A stretch of 64,000 nucleotides of DNA from Sapria himalayana (taxonomy: Eukaryota; Streptophyta; Magnoliopsida; Malpighiales; Rafflesiaceae), in contig JAREIK010016166.1 of NCBI GenBank assembly GCA_029783825.1, positions 21,646 through 85,645 on the forward strand, read 5' to 3'. Of the stretch, positions 39,815 to 51,429 are shown piece by piece; position 1 is the stretch's first letter; each line of letters begins with the position of its first letter. The notes under the pieces are model-generated. The model was not told the origin of the DNA, did not search any database, and was given only the letters and a program-made list of their open reading frames with translations. A program made the translations under genes and the position numbers.

Positions 39815-41110
39815 ATATTTATATTTTTAAATATTAAAACATTAAATAAACATATATATATATATATAATACAAAAAAACTCATTAAATTTATTTACTAT
39901 CAAAATTTTTTCAAAAAAAATTAATGTGCATGTAGCAAGGTACAAATAAAAAACAAAAACTTTACAATTTTTTATTATAATATTAATTAAACAATAAATA
40001 TATAAACAATAAAAAAATATTTTTTGCCTTAAAAAATTATCAAATAGGTACGAAATTAATAAACTTCATATAATAAGACATAAATGAAAGATGATTTGTC
40101 TTCTAGCCACTCACCAAAAAGTTATAAAATATTCTTAATGTTAAAAAATCTATAAAAATTTATATTGTAAGGTTATAAATTTTTAAGAATTAATATTAAT
40201 TTTTACGAAGATTAAATGAAATAATTTTAAACGCATAAAGTTTCATTTTATTTGATATAATTAAAAATTTTTAAATTCAAAAAATTACTTAAAGTGAAAA
40301 GATAATTAAAAAAAAGAAATATTTAATTTATATAAAAACTTAATGTTAAAAGCTAATTGTAAAAATATTACTCAATTGTTTAATTTTTATAATTTTAGTA
40401 GTATTAAACATCTATATATTTATTTATAATTATTATTTTATTTTCATTTAACTTTATTGAAATATTTATATTTTAAAATATTAAAACATTAAATAAACAA
40501 TATATATATATATATATATATAATACAAAAATACTCATTAAATTTATTTACTATCAAATTTTTTTAAAAAAATTAATGTGCATGTAGCAAGGTACAAATG
40601 AAAAAAAAACCTTACAATTTTTATTATAATATTAATTAAACAATAAATATATAAACAATAAAAAAATATTTTTTGCCTTAAAAAAATTATCAAATAGGTA
40701 TGAAATTAATAAACTTCATATAATAAGACATAAATGAAAGATGATTTGCCTTCTAGCCACTCACCAAAAAGTTATAAATATTCTTAATGTTAAAAAATCT
40801 ATAAAAATTTATATTTTAAGGTTATAAATTTTTAAGAATTAATATTAATTTTTACGAAGATAAAATGAAATGATTTTAATCGCATAAAGTTTCATTTTAT
40901 TTGATATAATTAAAAATTTTAAAATTCAAAAAATTACTTAAAGTGAAAAGATAATTAAAAAAAAGAAATATTTAATTATATAAAAACTAATGTTAAAAGC
41001 TAATTGTAAAAATATTACTCAATTGTTTAATTTTTATAATTTTAGTAGGATTAAACATCTATATATTTATTTATAATTATTTTTTTTTCATTTAACTTTA
41101 TTGAAAAAGT
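39815..41110. repeat. 647-bp direct tandem duplication
   Basis: Two adjacent copies of an AT-rich segment: attaaataaaca at 39841 recurs at 40488, giving an offset of 647 bp. The copies stay in register through gtgcatgtagcaaggtacaa, tcttctagccactcaccaaa (one base different) and cataaagtttcattttattt. Differences are few point changes and short indels in A/T runs, so the duplication is much younger than the microsatellite variation around it. No coding potential. Confidence 0.88.
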
Positions 41111-41654
41111 TATATTTTAATTATATTTTAAGATTTGTATTATTTATTTTTTAAAAAGTTTTCTATAATCATAAATTTTTTTAATACTTATAATATTGAT
41201 TTTACTAGTTTATTCATCAATTCAGATATTTTTGAAAATATTTTTATTTTATCATACAATTAATTAATTTACATTTAAATTACTAGAAATTTTAATGTAT
41301 GTTAATTTAATTTTTAAATTATCGAAAAAATTATTATACTTATTGAATCAATTATTTAATGTTACTTTAATTTAAATTATTTAGTTTCTTAATTAAAAAT
41401 TTTAGAAAAATTTTTCGTATCATTTTTAAAAAAATTAATACATTATAAAAATAGTTATTTGAGTCATTAATATAATTTTTTTGTAATTTTATATATTTTA
41501 AATTTATTATTTATAATATAATTTTTTTTGATTTTATGAGCAAAAAAAAAAAAAAAAATGTGTATTTTAAGGATTGCTAATCTATAGACCAATAGCCTAA
41601 ATTTAATTAACAAAATTAAATAAAATATTAAAACAAATAATAAATAACTAAATT

Positions 41655-42586
41655 ATTTAATTAAATATTGGCTAAGGAAATACCGTCTCTAAATCATTAG
41701 CTAAATTGCAAATTTTATAAGCTGGAGAAAATTCATTGCTATATAATGAATTTTATTAGCTGAGAAAATACGTCGCTAAATTCATCGCTAAATTACAAAT
41801 TTTATTAGCTAGGGAAACTCCATCCTAAATCTATCGCAAAATTAAATTTTATTTTCTACGGAAATTCCTTTGCTAAATCCAACACTAATTTATAGATTTA
41901 TTAGCTAGAAAGATTCACTCGCTAAATCCGTAGCTAAAATATAATTTTATTAGCTAGAAAAAATTCGTCCTAAATCCATAGTTAAATACTGATTTTATTA
42001 GCAATGAAAATCCATCCATCGCTAAATCAAGGATTTTATTAGCAAGGGAAAGTCCGCGCTAAATTTGTCGCAAAACCATGGATTTTATTAGCAAGGAAAA
42101 TTCGTTGATAAATCCATCACTAAATCAATGATTTTATTAGTAAGAAAAATTCCATCGTTAATATCATCACTAAAAATATAGCTAGGAAAAATCCGTTGCT
42201 AAATCTGTCACTAATTTCAGCTTTTATTAGCGGGGATATTCAGTCGCAATATCTGTCGCTAAAATCCCATCTTTTCTTGAGGATCAGTTACAAAAATATT
42301 TGATCGCTAATCCATAGCTAAATCTCTCACTAAAATCCATGATTTTCTTGAGCAGAATTTACGAAAATTTTTTGTTGCTGATCAGCCATAATCCCCAGCT
42401 AAATCCCCAGCTTTCTTTAGAGGATATTTTCAAAAAAAATTTCCTCGCTAATCAGTCGCTAATCCGTTGCTATTTTTTTTTGATAAAAACATCAATCCCT
42501 TGCTATTTAATAGCTAATCCCTAGAAAATTAGCTAGGATTAATCCTAGCTAAAATTCACTAGCTAAATCAATATTTTGTTGTAGTG
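41655..42586 (+). mobile_element. CACTA element right end with about 49-bp subterminal tandem repeats
   Basis: The zone consists of repeats built on gattttattagc-aggaaa and cgctaaatcc-tcgctaaat. The end of the gattttattagc motif falls at 41760, 41809, 41905, 41954, 42002, 42043, 42092 and 42140, mostly 48-49 bp apart. It closes with ttttgttgtagtg at 42574-42586; the reverse complement CACTACAACAAAA is a CACTA terminus. The motifs are those of copies A and B, so it is the same or a sister family, perhaps a non-autonomous one. Its left part cannot be delimited. A (TTATTC)n array starts within a few bases of the terminus. Confidence 0.8.
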
Positions 42587-42589
42587 TCT

Positions 42590-44024
42590 TATTTTCTATA
42601 GTTCTTATTCTTCCTATTATTCTTATTATTTCTATTCATCTTATTCTTCTTACTCTTCTTATTCTTCTTATTCTTCTTATTCTTCTTATTCTTCTTATTC
42701 TTCTTATTCTTTTCTTCTATTCTTCTTATTCTTCTTATTCTTCTTATTCTTCATATTCTTCATATTCTTTATTAAAATATTCTTCTTAATTTTCTTATTT
42801 TATTTTTCATGTTATTTCTTTTTATTCTTCATATTCTTTTTATCATTCTTATTATTTTTATTATTCTTATTCTTCTTTTATTCTTATTCTTCTTTTTATT
42901 CTTATTCTTCTTATTTTAATTATTCTTCCTATTCTCATTATTCTTTATATTCTTATTATTCTTTTTATTCTTCATATTCTTCTTATTCTCTTATTCACTT
43001 TATTCTCCTTATTCTCCTTGCTCTCCTTATTCTTATTATAATTATTCTCTTATTTTCTTATTCTCTTATTTTATTATTATTATTATTATTCTACTTATTC
43101 ATCTTATTCTTTTTATTCTTCTATTATTTTTATTCTTTATATTATATTATTCTTCATATTCTTCTAATTTTTTCTATTCTCGATTCTTCTTATATTCTTA
43201 TTCTTATTATTCTTCGTATTTTTATTATTTTTCTAATTCTTCTTATTCTTTTTAGTCTTCTTTTTCTTCTAATTCGTCTAATTCTTCTTTTTCCTTCTTA
43301 TTCTTTTTTTTCTTCTTATTCTTTTTATTCTTTTTATTCTTATTATTCTATTATATTCTTCTTATTCTTATTATTTATTATTCGTATTATTCTTATTATT
43401 TTACTTATTCTTCTTATTTTATTTTATCTTCTTATTATTTTTATTATTCTTATTCTTCTATTTATTATTATTCTTCATATTCTTCTTATACTTCTTATTC
43501 TTCTTATTCTTCTTATTCTTCTCATGTTTCTTATTTTTAATATTATTATTTTTCTTCTTATTCTTCCTATTCATAATCTTCTTATTCTCCTTATTATACT
43601 TATTCTTCTTATTCTTCTTATTATACTTATTCATCTGATTCTCTTATTTTTTTTTTATTCTTCTATTTCATGCTAATTCTTGTTATTCTTTATATTATTA
43701 TTATTATTTCTATTCTTATTTTTTTTTCTTATTTTACTCATTCTTCTTATTCTTGTTATTATTATTATTATTTTATTTTTATTCTACTTATTTTTCTTAT
43801 TCTTGTTATTCTTCTTATTCTTCTTATTCTTTTTATTCTTCTTATTCTTCTTATTTTTTTTATTTTTTTTATTCTTCTTATTCTCTTATTCTATGTATTC
43901 TTCTTATTCTCTTATTCTTATTATTCTACTTATATTATTATTATATTCTTATTCTTATTCTTCTTATTTCTCTTATTTTTCTATTCTCTTATTTTCTTAT
44001 TTTTATATTTTCTTTTTATTCAAT
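42590..44024 (-). repeat. (TTATTC)n hexanucleotide-type array
   Basis: About 1.4 kb of cttattcttcttattc-like sequence on the + strand, that is (AAGAAT)n on the - strand, with TTATTA and TTTTTATT variants. It lies between two CACTA termini that face it (42586 and 44025). Frames of L-F, Y-S or I-L repeats on the + strand are artefacts, since this strand has no stops in pure repeat. A variant near 43670 (catgctaattcttgttatt) resembles, inverted, a variant in the array at 57900-58140. Confidence 0.93.
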
Positions 44025-44360
44025 CACTTAAAGAAATTTTTATTTAGCTTGGAAATTTTGCTCAGGATCAATCACTAGCTAAATTGCAAGGATTAGCTAA
44101 GGAATATTAATGGATTTCTAATTTTACTTTGAAATAAAATTTTGCAATGGATTAGTGTCGTATTAGCAATGAAATATTTTTGTAATTCCTTGTTAAGTAA
44201 AGCGTAAATTTAGCGACGGAATTTTTCTAGCTAATTAAACCGGGAATTTAGTGACTAATTTAGCGATGACATTTCCCTATCTAATTAAACTAGGAATTTA
44301 GCGATGAAATTTGTGATGGATTTCTCAGTCAATTATATCATTGAAACTAGCGACAAATAT
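44025..44360 (+). mobile_element. CACTA element left end fragment
   Basis: The sequence from 44025 reads cacttaaagaaatttttatt, followed by tagcttggaaattttgctca and gatcaatcactagctaaatt. It aligns with the inverted end of copy B (CACTACAAGAAAATATCTAT, TTAGCTAGGATATTTTAGCT, and so on). Inverted copies of the 49-bp subterminal repeat follow (atttagcgacggaatttttc, atttagcgatgaaatttgtg) to about 44360. The terminus has two or three changes from the CACTACAAG consensus. The element breaks off at about 44360-44390, where LINE-derived sequence begins. Confidence 0.72.
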
Positions 44361-44479
44361 GTAATTATGTTGAAGATAGAAATTGGGTTGCTCCGGGGTG
44401 GGGGTCTTTTTCTCATCCTTTCGAAGTAGAAGGGAGAGCACAAGTTTGATATCTAGGGTAGAGGTGGGAAAAACAATGG
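44361..44479. other. junction sequence between CACTA fragment and LINE relic
   Basis: About 120 bp, locally GC-richer (gctccggggtgggggtcttt), that matches neither the CACTA terminus nor LINE coding sequence that I recognise. It may be diverged LINE ORF2. Confidence 0.3.
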
Positions 44480-45837
44480 ATGACTCAACTTCCCAAGTTT
44501 TCTAATCACATACTAATGGCTATTCATCTACCAAAAAAGGTTATAAGAACATTATAAAAGATGTGCAAATTTTCTATGGGGAAAAAGGAATGGCAAACCT
44601 AAGGCACACTAGATAAAATGGGAAGAAGTATGCTATCTAAGGAAGAGAGGCTTGGGCATTACCAGTCTAAAGGACATGTTCAGAGCCTGGGCATGCAAAA
44701 ATTGGTGGAGACTTAAAGATAATAAAGTATCTAGGAGGAATTCAAGAAGAATAAATATGCCCTAGGTAATAATGAATTTAGAGTTACAAGGAAGACATCG
44801 AAGACATGAAAACAAATTTTTAAACAACGACATATAGTAGAATCTTACTCGAAACAAAGTAAGAGTGGTTGGAAATGGATATTAAACCCTCAAGGAATAT
44901 TCACACTCAAAATTGCTAAAGACTTAGTGAGAAATAGCAGACAAACACAATAATTGTATAAATGGGTCTGAGAGGGTGATAATGCAAATAAAATAAAAAT
45001 ATTTATGTGGAAAGCAGTAAAAAAGGCTTTGCTGGTAGATGAAAGGATATAGTTAAAAACATAGCATTGGCTTCAAGATGCGAATGTTGCAATTCGGCAT
45101 TTGAAATAATAGATAGTGGATATATGTATATTTCTTTTACAGAAAAGGCAGAAGATAGTGGATACAAATCTGGAGGCAAGGTAATTCTGATGGAGAAAGG
45201 ATGATGGTGGGAGGAGCGACAAATGATGTGATTGCAACATATCAACATAGTGGAGCATGGATATTAGAAGAAAAGCCAAATGTTTTAGTGATATAGAATA
45301 TTTGTTTGTATTGGACAATTGTAAATGAATAGAAGGGGTAATAGGTAGGATAAATGGTTGTGGCATGGATATGTTTGTAGTTTTCTATTTTGCAGGTAGG
45401 AGGTTTTAAGGAAGAGAGATTGACAAGGTAGTCAGGCAGATCACTAGGAGAATTGGTAGGGTTTAGTAAATTGATTAGGGTGGTTTCTTATCTTGCTATT
45501 TAGCATGTATAAACTGAATTAGAGGGGAAATTTTAAAGATAGATGAGGATGAGGAAGGAGTAGTTTGAAGATAAAAGAAACTCCAAAATAGAGGCTGAAA
45601 GGATTTATATAGCAAATACAATATGGGTATGGTAACAGTCTTAATCAAAGAATAGGCAGAATAAAGAGAAAGTCTGTAACAAATAAAAACTTTTTCTAGT
45701 TAGATAAAGCCAAACTTGTTTCTAGCTTAGTGGATGGGTACGATTGTAAATGGGGAAAGCGTAGAATTAACTAGATAGTAAAAAAGGTATTCCTACGCCA
45801 AAAGAGAGGGTTATATTAATAAAATAAAACCTTAAAA
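44480..45837 (+). mobile_element. L1-like LINE relic (copy L2), 5'-truncated
   Basis: Translated pieces match ORF2 downstream of the RT core: WMTQLPKFSNHILMAIHLPK-like sequence (about 44480-44540), SLKDMFRAWACKNWWRLKD (about 44667-44725) and the zinc-region peptide LASRCECCNSAFE (about 45068-45105). LASRCECC is shared exactly with the LINEs at 1 and 62880. No RNase H could be recognised after this, so that part is deleted or lost to decay. The 3' end is the conserved family terminus (ggtattcctacgccaaaaga, 45785-45804, then aaaccttaaaaa) and is directly followed by (AAGAAT)n. Confidence 0.75.
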
Positions 45838-46387
45838 ATAGAAGAATAAGAAGTAAAAAAGAATAAAAAGAATAAGAATAATATGAAAAATAATAAGAAG
45901 AAAAAGAATAAGAAGAATAAGTAGAAAATAAAGATTAAGAATATGAAGAAGAAATTGAATAATAAGAAGAATAACAAGAATAATAAGAATAATAAGAATA
46001 AGAAGAATAAGAACAATAAGAAGCATACGAAGAATAAAAAGAATAAGAAGATTAAGAAGAATTAAAAGAATTAAAAGAATTAAAAGAATTAAAAAAATTA
46101 GTAGAAAAGAAGAGAAAAAATAAAAAGAATAAAAAGAATAAGAAAATTAAGTATAATAATAAAAAAAGTAGATAATAAGAAGAATAAGAAGAATAAGAAG
46201 AATAAGAAGAATAAGAAGAATTAAAAGAATGAGAAGAATAAGAATAATAATAATAATAATAATATTAACAATAATAAGTATAAGAAGAATAAGAAGAATA
46301 AAAAGAATAAAAGAATAAAAGAATAAAAGGATAAAAGAAAAGAATAATAAGAAGAATAATAAGAATAAAAAGAATAAGAACAATAAG
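45838..46387 (+). repeat. (AAGAAT)n array, interrupted by the LTR element
   Basis: About 550 bp of gaataagaagaataag-type repeat between the LINE 3' end and the start of the 5' LTR. It carries characteristic variants (agaaaataaagattaagaa at 45927, aacaataagaagcata at 46012, agaagagaaaaaataaa at 46111) that recur in the same order at about 57897-58140. The last five bases (ataag, 46383-46387) are the target duplication of the LTR retrotransposon. Confidence 0.93.
46383..46387. other. target-site duplication (left), ataag
   Basis: Identical to 54517-54521 on the other side of the LTR element. Because the surrounding repeat itself contains many ataag words, the match is less informative than in unique DNA, but its position at the exact LTR edges is what integration predicts. 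Confidence 0.8.
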
Positions 46388-47263
46388 TGTGAAATCCTAA
46401 AAAAAAAATAAATAGCTAACACAATTTGATTTCTGGAAAAAATGGGCAAAATGGTAATTTTGCAATAAAAGAAAATAACCTGAAAATTTTAGGGCTATAT
46501 TGATAAAATGGATGTCATTATTGAATTCGTCTTGGAAAATATAGCTACGTTGTCAAATTTCATTAAATATTGAGAAAGTCAAAATTTAGTTATATTTTTA
46601 TTTATTTAATAATTATTAGAATATTTATGAAAAAAAAAAATTTCTTGTAACCGAAATACCATGCCACATCATCCACACGTGGCAGTGCCTGCGCTGGCGG
46701 TCCACCGGCTGTATAGGTGTTACAAAAATTAATTATATTATTACTTAATAATAATAAATGAATACATATATATATATATATAAAGAAAAATGTCAAGAAT
46801 CCGAAAAAATGGGAAAACTGAAAAAAATTTGGAGCTTGAGTGAGAGAGAGAAAGTATAGAGAAAAAAAATTATTTAACTTTCAATCAATCATAATGGATT
46901 ATTTTGGAATTGGAAAAATATAGTCTAAGAACTAAAGTTACTCTACACGACGAGATCTTCACACTGATATAAAATTTAAAAAGTTTCGGTGAAATTTTCT
47001 GGAAGATAGCGGTTTTCTCTTATCAGAATTTCTTTCTATTTAATGGTCTGAAATGATCATGTTTTATATTTCAAGTCAAATTTTTGGAAAATATATTAGA
47101 AGTAATTAATTGGTGAAAAGTTTTGATATTTGTTAGAAATTGTTAGTGCAGACGAATTGGATTTGAATTGTTATAATTATGCCTGAAACATGGGTTAAAT
47201 TGGAAATGACATAATTACATTTCATATGCATGGGAACATTCCATATACATGGGTGGGTGCATG

Positions 47264-47299
<36 letters not shown>

Positions 47300-47964
47300 T
47301 GATTGTATTTAGCAAGCTCGAATTGGGACAACGTCCAGCAGAGTTATGGCGGTGTTTATTTCTCGGAGTAAATCCATGAAAATTATATTTTATTCAGATA
47401 AATGTCCGATATGTTTTTCGGAGGAGGTCCATATTTTTCGGAATAATTCCAAGAAAATAAATATTTCTATAGAGATATATATATATATATATATACACAT
47501 ATATACATATGTATATCCTGAGATATAATATATCACACTTGGCTTAGGCATGTGTGAGGTAGTCATTGAGACTCAGGAATATGAGCATATAAACATTTCA
47601 TCCATAATTGCATTCATATAAATATTGTACTTGAATGGGTGTTGAGGTATATTCATAACATTTTACATGCACTTAGGTAGGGAGTAACTCTAAAAAGTTT
47701 ACCCTACTGAGCCTTGCTCACTTCGTTGTGGGACCCCTTTTCAGGTATGGGTCAGGGACAGATGACAGATCCACATACGGGATCGCACATGTGAAGGAAA
47801 GCCGGTTGTGGCTTAAATAATATGTTGGGTGTTTTCTTTCTTCCATTGAGCAAATAAAATGTAAAAGGAAAAAAATGTACTGTACATTTGAGAAATTTTT
47901 ATTTTATTGCACATTATATTTTGTGTTGGAATGAATGAGACCCTCAGAAAAATGGGGTGTCACA
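46388..47964 (+). repeat. 5' LTR of the Tekay-type element
   Basis: 1577 bp, starting TGTGAAATCC and ending GGGGTGTCACA, with the short inverted ends TGTGA and TCACA. It contains a (TA)n run at about 47263-47290 where a TATA-type promoter could lie, followed by the likely R region; this is inference. It aligns end to end with the 3' LTR, which differs by an insertion near 53230-53280 and another at about 53790-53850, a (AC)n stretch in place of (TA)n near 54014-54056, and many substitutions. Confidence 0.93.
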
Positions 47965-47967
47965 ACT

Positions 47968-47981
47968 TGGTATCAAAGGTT
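47968..47981 (+). other. primer-binding site, initiator-methionine tRNA type
   Basis: tggtatcaaaggtt lies three bases after the 5' LTR. The plant iMet primer site is TGGTATCAGAGC, so the match is good with one or two changes. It would prime minus-strand DNA synthesis. Confidence 0.8.
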
Positions 47982-48213
47982 AAGTATACGGTTACCTATA
48001 ACCCATAAATTGGTAAAAGTTTCATCATGTGGTAGGAAAGATTAGATATATAAATATCGAATACTCGAGGGAAAAAACACTAGCGTAAAGAAACATAACC
48101 TTAGTGGTTTAGAAAATGAAATAATATTCTCAAAATGAAAAGACTATTATTAGTGGTATGTGCACTAATAATAAAAAATAAATGATTCTTTTATTATTAT
48201 TTGACATATGTAG

Positions 48214-49330
48214 ATGGAAAGTAGACAATGAGGACACCGGCGACGTCCACGAAATCAGGATCAATCCCCAGCCTTTTTTGATCAGTAGGCTTTGATAGAG
48301 CTTGTGGGTGTTGCTAATGCAAGGGTTGCACAAATTAGTACAATTGGAGGTCAAGTAGGATCAAGTAACCTCCTAAAGTTCAAGGCACATCATCCTCCAA
48401 TATTTATGGGGGGAGGAGACCCGATGGCAAAAGATCATTGGTTTCGATAAGTGGATAAAATCTTGGATGCAATGGAAATCACTTCCAATGCTACCAAGAT
48501 CCGCCTAGCAGCATCTCAGCTAGAGGGTGAGTCACAAATTTGGTGGGATTGGATCAAGGTCTCGAAGAATATAGAGGCAATGACATGGGAAGTTTTCAAA
48601 GAATTATTTATGGAAAAATATTTTTCGACTTCAGCTAGACATGCCAAGGCACGAGAATTCCTTGAACTTAGACAAGGAAATATGACGGTGTAGGACTATG
48701 TGGTCAAATTCATCGAGTAGGCACGCTTTGGGAATGATTATGTGGCTACTAATGTGGCTAAGGTTGAAAATTTGAAGATGGATTAAAATTGGTCATCCGA
48801 GGCAAGATTGTGAGATTTCTTATCCAATATATGGATTCGATGGTTAAGACAGCTTTAGCCATCGAGCGGAAGGTTGAGGATGCATGAAATATTCGGGAAA
48901 TGAGTGGAAGTTCTGTTGGAAAAAGAAAAGAGAATCAACATTTTTCTGGAAAGTGGCAAAGATCTTTTATCCCACAAAAATTTTATGGACAAGGTCGTGA
49001 TAATCAAGGCCAAAGCCATACTAGAAATTCTAGCCAAATTAGACAAAAAACTTGTTTTTTATGTCATCAGCCTGGACATTGGAAATGATAATGTCCACGA
49101 AAGCAGGAATTCCAGGATTATGAGACATCACAGTCTCAGACATCCATGGGAAATATAAAACATGGTTTATTCCTCCTTTCTCTAGTACGGGTCCAATGAA
49201 TTGGCTACAATCTAGGGGTACTCAACAAATATCTCCTACTTCACAAGCATATCAGGAAGGCTAAGGCATGGGTCGAGGTCGAGGCGAGAGCTCACAGACC
49301 AAAACTTTAAGGACCCAATGGCGTGTCTAT
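48214..49330 (+). pseudogene. gag: gag polyprotein of the Tekay-type element, broken
   Basis: The most likely start is the ATG at 48214, in frame with the domain: MESRQ, a TGA, then GHRRRPRNQDQSPAFFDQ and another stop. The capsid part (Retrotrans_gag) is clearest at 48451-48693: KIRLAASQLEGESQIWW, AMTWEVFKELFMEKYF and EFLELRQGNMTV, ending in a stop where the family continues. A CCHC zinc knuckle follows at about 49050-49098 (CFLCHQPGHWK, two stop codons, then C), so the knuckle itself is interrupted. Downstream sequence is Q- and S-rich in the remaining pieces. Gag would form the virus-like particle and bind the RNA; this copy cannot be translated. Confidence 0.85.
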
Positions 49331-49379
49331 GCAATTACACCACAGATAGAAGGATAGATCAGTCAGTAGTATAAGGTAC

Positions 49380-49780
49380 TTTCTTGCTTTTTCATTTATG
49401 GGCAAGAGTTCTATTTGATTCTAGTGCATCACATTCATTTATTTCTACATCATGTGTGAAAGAATAGGGATTAAGAGCTAAAAACTTGGACAAGTTATTG
49501 CATGTGACTTCTCCTTTGGGGTATAGGGTGAAAATTAGTGTGATATACCGAGATTGTTAGTTAGAAATCTCAGGGATAATATTCATGGCAGATCTTAGAG
49601 TCATGGACATGTTGGATTTTAATGTAATTCTTGGCATGGACTGATTAACAGCACATCGGGTCATTATTGATTATGATCGTAGAAAAATTATTATTCATAC
49701 ACACGATGATATATGTGTTATATTTTAGGGGGACAAGTTTGATGTTTTATCCCATATTACGTATGATTCTAAATGGCATG
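49380..49780 (+). pseudogene. aspartic protease region of the Tekay-type element
   Basis: VLFDSSASHSFIS (49409-49447) matches the retropepsin active-site block of this family, but the usual D-S/T-G-A triad reads D-S-S-A, so the catalytic glycine is changed. MLDFNVILGMD followed by a stop (about 49609-49643) is the second landmark (family: DVILGMDWL). Other stops lie between. The product would cleave Gag and Pol; it is inactive here. Confidence 0.8.
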
Positions 49781-49789
49781 GATAACTTA

Positions 49790-50840
49790 TGGGTTGGCTA
49801 GCATGTCTCACTGTAGTAGAAGAAGGGACATTGAATATGAATCTTCCTTGGATAGTTTGTGATTATGAGAATTTTTTTCATTATGAATTACCAGGACTAC
49901 CCCTGCACAGGAATATAGATTTTTGTATTGAGTTACATCCTGGTACATCACCTATTTCTATGACTTCACATAGGATGGAACCGATTGAATTACAAAAACT
50001 CAAGGTCCAGATACAAGTTTGTTGGACAAGGGTTTTATTAGACCCAGTACTTCACCTTGGGGTGCTCCGGTTTTATTTGCAAAGAAAAAGGATAAAACCT
50101 TCGAATGTGCATTGATTATCGACAGTTGAATAGGGTTATGATAAAGAATCAATTTTCATTACTAAGGATTGATGATTTATTTGACTAGTTAAAAGGGGCA
50201 CATTTTTTCCAAGATAGATCTTCGTACTGGATATCACAAGTTGCGAGTTAAGGAGGTCGACATCCCTAAGACAGCATTTAGAACACGGTATGGGTATTTT
50301 GAGTTTACAGTAATGCCTTTCGGATTAACGAATGTGCTAGCAGCATTCAGGATCTTATGCATAGAATATTTCAGTCCTATTTAGATTATTTTATTGTGAT
50401 TTTTGTGGATGATATTTTGATTTATTCTCAGTCCGAAAGAGAGCATGAGAATCATTTACATATTGTTCTCCAAACCTTGAGAGAACATAAGTTGCATGCC
50501 AAGTTTGGTAAATGTGACTTTTGGTTGATAGAATTAAAATTTCTGGGACATGTAGTGTCAGCTACAGGTGTCTCAGTGGACCCTAAAAAAGTTAGGGTAG
50601 TCATGAGTTGGGAGAGGCCAAAGTTAGTTTTTGAAATACGTAGTTTTTTGGGATTGGCTGGGTATTACATAAGGTTTATTGAGAATTTTTCACGGTTAGC
50701 TGCTCCAATGACTAGATTGACCAGGAAAGAAGTCAAGTATGAGTTGACTAATTCATGTGAAAATGCATTCCAAAAATTAAAAAGGAAGCTTACTTCAGTG
50801 CCTATTCTGATAATTCCGGATAGGGGGCAGAAATATACAA
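49790..50840 (+). pseudogene. reverse transcriptase of the Tekay-type element
   Basis: DFCIELHPGTSPI (about 49918-49956) opens the domain, with shifts in the next 250 bp. The sequence [19 protein letters not shown] and the [19 protein letters not shown] block lie at about 50210-50330 in other frames. The open part 50357-50887 contains IVIFVDDILIYSQSE, with the FVDD catalytic motif at 50402-50413, then KFLGHVVSATGVSVDPKKV and EIRSFLGLAGYYIRFIENFS. Several frameshifts before 50357 break the fingers region. The enzyme would copy the element RNA inside the particle. Confidence 0.9.
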
Positions 50841-51180
50841 TGTATTGTGATGCCTCGAAAGATGGATTGGGATGTGTTCTGATGTAATCTGGAAGAATGG
50901 TAGCTTATGGTTCAAGATAGTTAAAGAATCATTAGAGAAATTATTTCACACATGATATAGAATTGGCGGCTTTAGTCTTTGCTTTAAAAATATGGTGCCA
51001 CTTTTTGTATGGAGAGAAATTTGAGGTATATTCAAATCATAAAAGTCTGAAATATATCTTTACACAAAGAGATCTAAACATGAGACAACGTCGATGGATG
51101 GAGTATCTGGAAGACTATGATTTTACTTTGTATAGATACAGGTAAGGCAAATGTGGTGGCTGATGCACTTAGTCGAAAGT
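50830..51180 (+). pseudogene. RNase H domain of the Tekay-type element
   Basis: YTMYCDASKDGLGCVL (first catalytic D) is followed by a stop at 50885-50887. [15 protein letters not shown] (the E) lies at about 50950-50997, and [17 protein letters not shown] at about 51028-51078. In the family that block reads T/S-D-H-K-S-L, so the second aspartate is asparagine here. [14 protein letters not shown] follows, then a one-base shift before [13 protein letters not shown] (about 51142-51180), which carries the last aspartate. Confidence 0.85.
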
Positions 51181-51429
51181 CACGAGGTGCACTAGCTAGT
51201 ATAGCTTCGTGGGAATGGGATATGCTCGAAATTGTTGGATGATTCAGCTTACAATATAACAGTTGAAATCAGGGTGTTATCGGAAGTTTAGTAGCGATAT
51301 CTTCACTATTAAATAAGGTAATTGAGATGTAGAAAAAAGATGCAGAAATAATATCTATAAAGAACCGAGTAGAGACTAGTACGTGCGATGAAGGTTGGGC
51401 TATTCATATGGATGGTAGTCTTTGATTTA

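Noticed and set aside
43670..44078. Frames of 92-132 codons rich in L, F, I, Y and S
   Set aside because: Located in the (TTATTC)n array; artefacts of motif composition.
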